Assembly (NCBI GenBank): GCA_018818485.1
Contig: JAHIRX010000001.1
Location: forward strand, 1 to 9,097
DNA: 9,097 nucleotides
Reading direction: 5' to 3'
From: Patescibacteria group bacterium
GTDB lineage: Bacteria > Patescibacteriota > WWE3 > UBA101185 > UBA10185
Under the pieces are notes generated by a model. It did no database searches. It worked only from the letters and a program-made list of their open reading frames with translations, and was not told the DNA's origin. Positions 6,546 through 9,097 of the stretch are shown here, in pieces (the stretch's first letter is position 1; each line of letters begins with the position of its first letter). The position numbers were made by a program, and so were the translations under genes.

Positions 6546-6743
6546 TTAGGCTAGTTTCACGTTCTTTGCACTAGGGCCTCTATCGCCAGATTCAACATCA
6601 AACGTTACTTCTGCTCCAATTTGGAGTTCATCAAAAGTAACATCAACTAGATCATTAGAGTGAAAGAAAAGATCTTTTTCTTCTCCTTCACGAGAAATGA
6701 ATCCAAAACCTTTATCTGTTTTTGTTTTAATTGTTCCGTTCAT
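6546..6743 (-). CDS. Cold-shock-domain protein (CspA-like, 65 aa)
   Basis: A single OB-fold cold-shock domain of normal length. RNP1 is KGFGFI (11-16) and RNP2 is DLFFH (24-28); VTFDVESGDRGPSAKNV at the end is typical. Family members bind single-stranded RNA/DNA as RNA chaperones in the cytosol. The usual KWFN stretch after GTxK is replaced: the protein reads MNGTIKTKTDKGFGF, one residue shorter and without the Trp (W8/W11 in the Bacillus and E. coli proteins) that stacks on bases. Related sequences of the TIKxLTDxGFGFI kind exist as a recognised subgroup, so this is a variant rather than a broken gene. It has a near-consensus promoter (6798-6826), a 48-nt leader with a perfect SD far from the ATG, and a strong terminator (6494-6520). 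Confidence 0.95.
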   Translation of the reverse strand: MNGTIKTKTDKGFGFISREGEEKDLFFHSNDLVDVTFDELQIGAEVTFDVESGDRGPSAKNVKLA

Positions 6744-6791
6744 AATATTGCTAGTAGTTTTAAAAAATAACTACTATTACCTCCTTCCGCT
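6744..6791 (-). promoter_or_regulatory. Structured 5' leader of the cold-shock gene: distant SD plus hairpin
   Basis: AAGGAGGT (6786-6779) is a perfect SD, but its GGAGG ends 36 nt before the ATG at 6743, and no ATG, GTG or TTG lies at normal distance from it. Between them TAGTAGTT (6776-6769) and AACTACTA (6759-6752) form an 8-bp hairpin with a 9-nt loop. Folding it out leaves 11 nt between GGAGG and the ATG. The elements are directly visible; that folding controls translation, perhaps by temperature, is inference. Confidence 0.65.
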
Positions 6792-6797
6792 ATTGAG

Positions 6798-6826
6798 ATT
6801 ATACTTTCTTAAACAGATTTTGCCAA
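6798..6826 (-). promoter_or_regulatory. Near-consensus sigma70 promoter of the cold-shock gene
   Basis: On the minus strand TTGGCA (6826-6821, 5 of 6), a 17-nt spacer and perfect TATAAT (6803-6798). The predicted +1 is near 6791, giving a leader of about 48 nt. Strength and leader length fit a highly expressed cold-shock gene. Confidence 0.8.
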
Positions 6827-6872
6827 TTGTTATTAAATATTCATCTGAAAACAGCATTTGAGAGAACTGAAA

Positions 6873-6910
6873 CTTAATTAAGCTCTTTAATAAGAGTGGG
6901 GTTTCCCCCA
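6873..6910. repeat. Three directly abutting palindromes after the glycosyltransferase gene
   Basis: In plus-strand order: CTTAATTAAG (6873-6882), CTCTT-TAAT-AAGAG (6883-6896) and TGGGG-TTTC-CCCCA (6897-6910), with no base between units. Read in the gene direction, the first hairpin starts 2 nt after the TAG stop (6913) and has a GAAA tetraloop on a 5-bp stem. No U-run follows, so it is at best an unusual terminator or an mRNA-stabilising 3' end. Confidence 0.6.
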
Positions 6911-6912
6911 AA

Positions 6913-8391
6913 CTATTCCTGCTCTCCAATCCAGTAAATAGTAACAACCGTGTCACCGTATTCGTTTTTAATCTTATGAATTGTACTTCTGTTTTTATAT
7001 TGAGGGAATTTATAGTCTGTTGCTAAAGAGTATGGACGTTTAATACCTACACCATAGAAGTTTTCCCCTGTTACAACCTCTGTGTCCATATATATTCTTG
7101 CTATGCCCTTGTCTTCATTTGTGTAGTAGCCATACTCAAAACCTTTATCTAAATTCTGAGAATTCACAAAGTCATTAATCTCCTCCCAGTATCGCTTGTG
7201 TGGGAAACCAGTCTTAGAGCGCAACCTATCCTCATGTGTAATCTCTGGTGTTTTAAATATAAGTATCTTTTCTTGCTCCATTGGATACTCTTTTCTGTGA
7301 TCTACAAAAATTAAGTAGCTTTGAAAATATAGAAAGGCAAAAGATAAAACTAGAAATATACGGGAATACTTTTTAACACGAGGGTTCTCATGAGTGATCA
7401 GATAGTTGTATGTATAAGCAACAAGAATAATTAAGGGAATAAAAATATGATAGAAGTGCAATCCAGAGTAGTTAACAAAGAATCTAAAAATTAATAGTGT
7501 TAGTAGAAACCAAATACTAAATATCTTAAATTTTCGTGAAAGATAGATTCCAAAAGCACCAAAACTCAAATACAGTGGAAGGGTTAAGAAAGGATTATAT
7601 AGTAGGAACTGTTTAACATCTTTTCTAACAAAAAAGGAGCTACCAACACCAAAGGTGTGTTCAGCGTAGGCAACATTCCGAGAGTTCTCAAAAAGACGTA
7701 AAAAATATGGAACAAAGTAAGGTAGTAATAGTGCTAGCAACAACACCAAATTAACTAGGGCTATAAATATCATAAATTTAAGTGAAAATTCCTTCTTTTT
7801 AAGAAAAGTGATCAAAATATATAAGATGGGAAAAAGCATAAAGACTACAAACCAGTGACCATAAAATGCAATTGAAAACAAGAAAGTACCTAACAATGTA
7901 TTTGTAATAATACGATTCTTTGTTAGGCTATCCTCAAGCAGACTGGCAAAATAGTAGATAGAACTAAACCCAAAGAAAAATACAAGACTTTGATATTGAG
8001 CTATACGACCATAGGCTACAACTAACCCACTGACACTAAATAAAAAGGCTGAGAAGAAAGCTATGTTCTCATTTTTACTTAAACGTAAGACCATGTAGTA
8101 AAAAACAAAGACAGAAGCTATTGAAAACAAGGAAAATGGGATACGTAAAGCAAGCTCATTATCATAATTACCAACAATAGTGTAGGGGATACGAGCTACC
8201 AGAACCTGAAGGGGACCTTTATGTTGGTTTGACAGGTACTCACGAGGTGAAAAATGGATTAAAATTTGATCATCTCGGTATAAAAAGGTAGTTACTTCAT
8301 CTTGAATATAGTCGGAGTATTCCAGGTTTATTAAACGTAAACTAACCGTAACAAAGAATAAAATCAGTAAAAAGAGCTTGTTTCTTCTCAT
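6913..8391 (-). CDS. GT39/PMT-type membrane glycosyltransferase (ArnT-like fold)
   Basis: The protein has 492 residues: about ten membrane segments to residue 363 and a soluble, probably outward-facing tail at 364-492. Features of the PMT_2/GT-C class are visible: an acidic pair in the first outer loop (D31-E32 in YIQDEVTTFLYR), QHKGPL (57-61 region) in the place of the usual H-x-P-L motif, LALRIPFSLFSIASV (80-94) matching LALRLPSAL, and AYGRIAQYQSL (126-136) matching the R-xx-xYx stretch. Such enzymes move sugars from polyprenyl-phosphate donors onto lipids or proteins on the outer face of the membrane; donor and acceptor are unknown. The tail (TPEITHEDRLRSKTGF and on) resembles soluble ends of bacterial dolichyl-phosphate-mannose transferase homologues. 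No SD: TGA-TAAAAT ends 6 nt before the ATG at 8391. The gene ends in abutting palindromes. Confidence 0.88.
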   Translation of the reverse strand: MRRNKLFLLILFFVTVSLRLINLEYSDYIQDEVTTFLYRDDQILIHFSPREYLSNQHKGPLQVLVARIPYTIVGNYDNELALRIPFSLFSIASVFVFYYMVLRLSKNENIAFFSAFLFSVSGLVVAYGRIAQYQSLVFFFGFSSIYYFASLLEDSLTKNRIITNTLLGTFLFSIAFYGHWFVVFMLFPILYILITFLKKKEFSLKFMIFIALVNLVLLLALLLPYFVPYFLRLFENSRNVAYAEHTFGVGSSFFVRKDVKQFLLYNPFLTLPLYLSFGAFGIYLSRKFKIFSIWFLLTLLIFRFFVNYSGLHFYHIFIPLIILVAYTYNYLITHENPRVKKYSRIFLVLSFAFLYFQSYLIFVDHRKEYPMEQEKILIFKTPEITHEDRLRSKTGFPHKRYWEEINDFVNSQNLDKGFEYGYYTNEDKGIARIYMDTEVVTGENFYGVGIKRPYSLATDYKFPQYKNRSTIHKIKNEYGDTVVTIYWIGEQE

Positions 8392-8397
8392 AAAAGC

Positions 8398-8406
8398 ATT
8401 TTATCA
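8398..8406 (-). promoter_or_regulatory. Extended -10 promoter of the glycosyltransferase gene, predicted leaderless
   Basis: On the minus strand TGA-TAAAAT (one mismatch to TGnTATAAT) is 6 nt (GCTTTT) before the ATG at 8391, placing +1 on the A. CTCACA at 8426-8421 (4 of 6) has the correct 17-nt spacing for a -35. Confidence 0.6.
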
Positions 8407-8446
8407 CTGGTTACTCGGAATGTGAGGGGGTGGTGTCTAAAGCTAC

Positions 8447-8475
8447 TTTAAACTTATTACTTTTTATAGTATATT
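8447..8475 (+). promoter_or_regulatory. Probable promoter of the 98-aa protein gene
   Basis: TTTAAA (8447-8452, 4 of 6), a 17-nt spacer and TATATT (8470-8475, 5 of 6). The predicted +1 is near 8482, giving a leader of about 40 nt with the AAAGGAG SD. A competing pair, TTGTGC at 8474 with TATAAC at 8496, is weaker. Confidence 0.45.
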
Positions 8476-8522
8476 GTGCGAAACGATGAGTTAGATATAA
8501 CTTTCTAGAAAGGAGAGCTTAT

Positions 8523-8819
8523 ATGATACCCCAACCAAAATCTTCCCCAGAAGACAAGAGTATTTTTATATCAACGGCAAAACTGGCTTTAGCACACATG
8601 AAGGAAATAGCAACAATGTCTAAAGGTGAGTACCTGAGAGCAGCGGATGATGAGCTTCTTGCATTTATAAATACAACCATTCTTCTCAACACAACAATTC
8701 CTGGAATAGGAGAAGGGGAAAAAACCCCAGATCAAGAGTATTACATGCGATGTATGGAGTATTTCTACAAGGCTGTTAAAAATAAATCTGAGGCGATAAA
8801 CCAAAAGGTTAAAAGATAA
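8523..8819 (+). CDS. Hypothetical small soluble helical protein (98 aa)
   Basis: I do not recognise a family. After a Pro/Ser-rich start (MIPQPKSSPEDKS) come mostly helical stretches: about 14-33 (FISTAKLALAHMKEIATMSK), 36-56 with an acidic face (EYLRAADDELLAFINTTILL), a Gly-Pro break near 59-69 (PGIGEGEKTP), and an amphipathic helix at 71-96 rich in Tyr, Lys and Glu. One Cys (in YMRCMEY); no membrane segment, signal peptide or catalytic motif. The start is firm: AAAGGAG at 8509-8515 lies 7 nt before the ATG. Divergent from the glycosyltransferase gene with a 131-nt gap. A 10-bp inverted repeat begins 8 nt after the stop. Confidence 0.8.
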   Translation: MIPQPKSSPEDKSIFISTAKLALAHMKEIATMSKGEYLRAADDELLAFINTTILLNTTIPGIGEGEKTPDQEYYMRCMEYFYKAVKNKSEAINQKVKR

Positions 8820-8826
8820 GCCGCTA

Positions 8827-8868
8827 GTCTGAACTTACCTCTACTCTAACAAGTAAAGAAGTTCAGAC
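8827..8868. repeat. 10-bp perfect inverted repeat downstream of the 98-aa gene
   Basis: GTCTGAACTT (8827-8836) and AAGTTCAGAC (8859-8868) are perfect inverted copies around a 22-nt loop. It starts just after the TAA at 8819, so it probably forms the mRNA 3' end, but no U-run follows and the loop is large for an intrinsic terminator. Confidence 0.55.
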
Positions 8869-8941
8869 ACCTCTCAAGAGCATAAACTTATTGTGTTCCT
8901 GAAAGATGTATTAACTATCGTATGTAAAGGAAATACTATAC

Positions 8942-9046
8942 ATGGCTCCCCCTAATGTTGGCAAAGTCAGGTATCGGAGCGTACCTGCCTGCCGAGTTTG
9001 TAATACTGTTTTGAATTGTGTATATTATTTAAACAAAATAACATAA
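8942..9046 (+). CDS. Possible 34-aa ORF with CxxC motif (low confidence)
   Basis: An ATG at 8942 opens 34 codons to the TAA at 9044-9046. AAAGGA at 8926-8931 is about 10 nt upstream, a reasonable SD. The product holds a three-Cys cluster, PACRVCNTVLNC (residues 16-27), which could bind a metal with a partner. Its stop lies one base before the AAGGAGA of the next gene, the spacing of a coupled pair or a leader peptide. Against it: the same DNA is a GC-rich hairpin (8958-8995) and a possible promoter for the next gene overlaps its 3' half, so the frame may be chance. No family recognised. Confidence 0.3.
   Translation: MAPPNVGKVRYRSVPACRVCNTVLNCVYYLNKIT
8958..8995 (+). ncRNA. GC-rich nested hairpin, possible structured RNA or attenuator
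   Basis: TTGGCA (8958-8963) pairs with TGCCGA (8990-8995, one G-U), then after a small internal loop CAGGTA (8968-8973) pairs with TACCTG (8982-8987), and CG (8975-8976) with CG (8980-8981) around GAG. About 14 pairs in 38 nt. The segment 8942-9000 is about 56% G+C by hand count in a roughly one-third G+C window. GCTCC at 8945-8949 could also pair with GGAGC (8976-8980) in the loop, giving a pseudoknot or an alternative fold. The class is not recognised. Confidence 0.35.
8998..9026 (+). promoter_or_regulatory. Possible promoter of the gene starting at 9063
   Basis: TTGTAA (8998-9003, 4 of 6), a 17-nt spacer and TATATT (9021-9026, 5 of 6). The predicted +1 near 9033 gives a leader of about 30 nt with an AAGGAGA SD. 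It lies just after the GC-rich hairpin. Confidence 0.45.
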
Positions 9047-9062
9047 AAAGGAGAAACGTATA

Positions 9063-9097
9063 ATGAAAAGTAAGTGTGTTGTTGACAAGTGGAAGAA
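9063..9097 (+). CDS. Start of a gene running off the right edge
   Basis: The ATG at 9063 is preceded by AAGGAGA (9048-9054) at 8-9 nt spacing, a strong SD. Eleven codons are visible, reading MKSKCVVDKWK, with no stop before the edge. Too short to name. Confidence 0.6.
   Translation, partial: MKSKCVVDKWK

Noticed and set aside
912..8391. A single glycan-modification gene cluster
   Set aside because: Methyltransferase, radical SAM enzyme and glycosyltransferase are separated by unrelated genes, face different ways and have separate promoters; a shared pathway cannot be supported from the sequence.
8589..8804. Minus-strand 71-aa Cys-rich frame
   Set aside because: Antisense to the SD-led 98-aa gene, without its own SD or promoter; the Cys content comes from the opposite-strand codons.
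1..9097. CRISPR array, tRNA, rRNA, insertion sequence or replication origin
   Set aside because: No regularly spaced repeats, no cloverleaf with a conserved TTCGA-type arm, no transposase and no clustered origin motifs were seen on either strand.

Overview
The window is AT-rich (roughly one third G+C by eye) and gene-dense. It has very short intergenic gaps, two convergent gene pairs that overlap at their 3' ends, and several genes whose -10 box lies only 6-9 nt before the start codon. AGA dominates among arginine codons and TGA is used as a stop (end of the 4900-6381 gene), so the code is standard. Compactness, the mix of leaderless and Shine-Dalgarno starts, small hypothetical membrane proteins and the lack of biosynthetic operons suggest a Patescibacteria/CPR-type bacterium (for example the Microgenomates/Dojkabacteria/Katanobacteria side). 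This is an inference; no rRNA or marker gene is present to prove it.

Layout. 2-865 (+): a tyrosine recombinase, cut by the window start, lacking the first catalytic Arg. 912-1886 (+): a zinc-ribbon SAM methyltransferase. 1883-2221 (-) and 2282-2638 (-): two small membrane proteins, the first of the YvlD/phage_holin_4_2 family. The second has its own consensus promoter, strong SD and intrinsic terminator. 2767-3288 (+): HAD-like phosphatase. 3265-4326 (-): DUF362 protein. 4422-4712 (+): small membrane-anchored protein. 4900-6381 (-): B12-binding radical SAM enzyme. 6546-6743 (-): cold-shock-domain protein with an unusual structured leader. 6913-8391 (-): GT39/PMT-like membrane glycosyltransferase. 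8523-8819 (+): unknown small protein. 8820-9062: a 243-nt gap with an inverted repeat, a GC-rich hairpin island and a possible 34-aa ORF. 9063-end (+): start of a further gene.

How the genes relate. There is no clear multi-gene operon: almost every gene has its own promoter-like sequence and strand changes are frequent. The methyltransferase, radical SAM enzyme and lipid-linked-sugar-type glycosyltransferase are the kinds of enzyme found in envelope glycan or lipid modification, but nothing here ties them into one pathway.

I do not see a defence system, CRISPR array, prophage or a convincing new multi-gene system. The best leads are regulatory: (i) the cold-shock gene leader, where an 8-bp hairpin separates a perfect SD from a start codon 36 nt away; (ii) a recurring leaderless promoter design with extended -10 boxes; (iii) three abutting palindromes after the glycosyltransferase gene; (iv) the GC-rich folded island and small ORF near the right edge; and (v) a recombinase with replaced catalytic residues.
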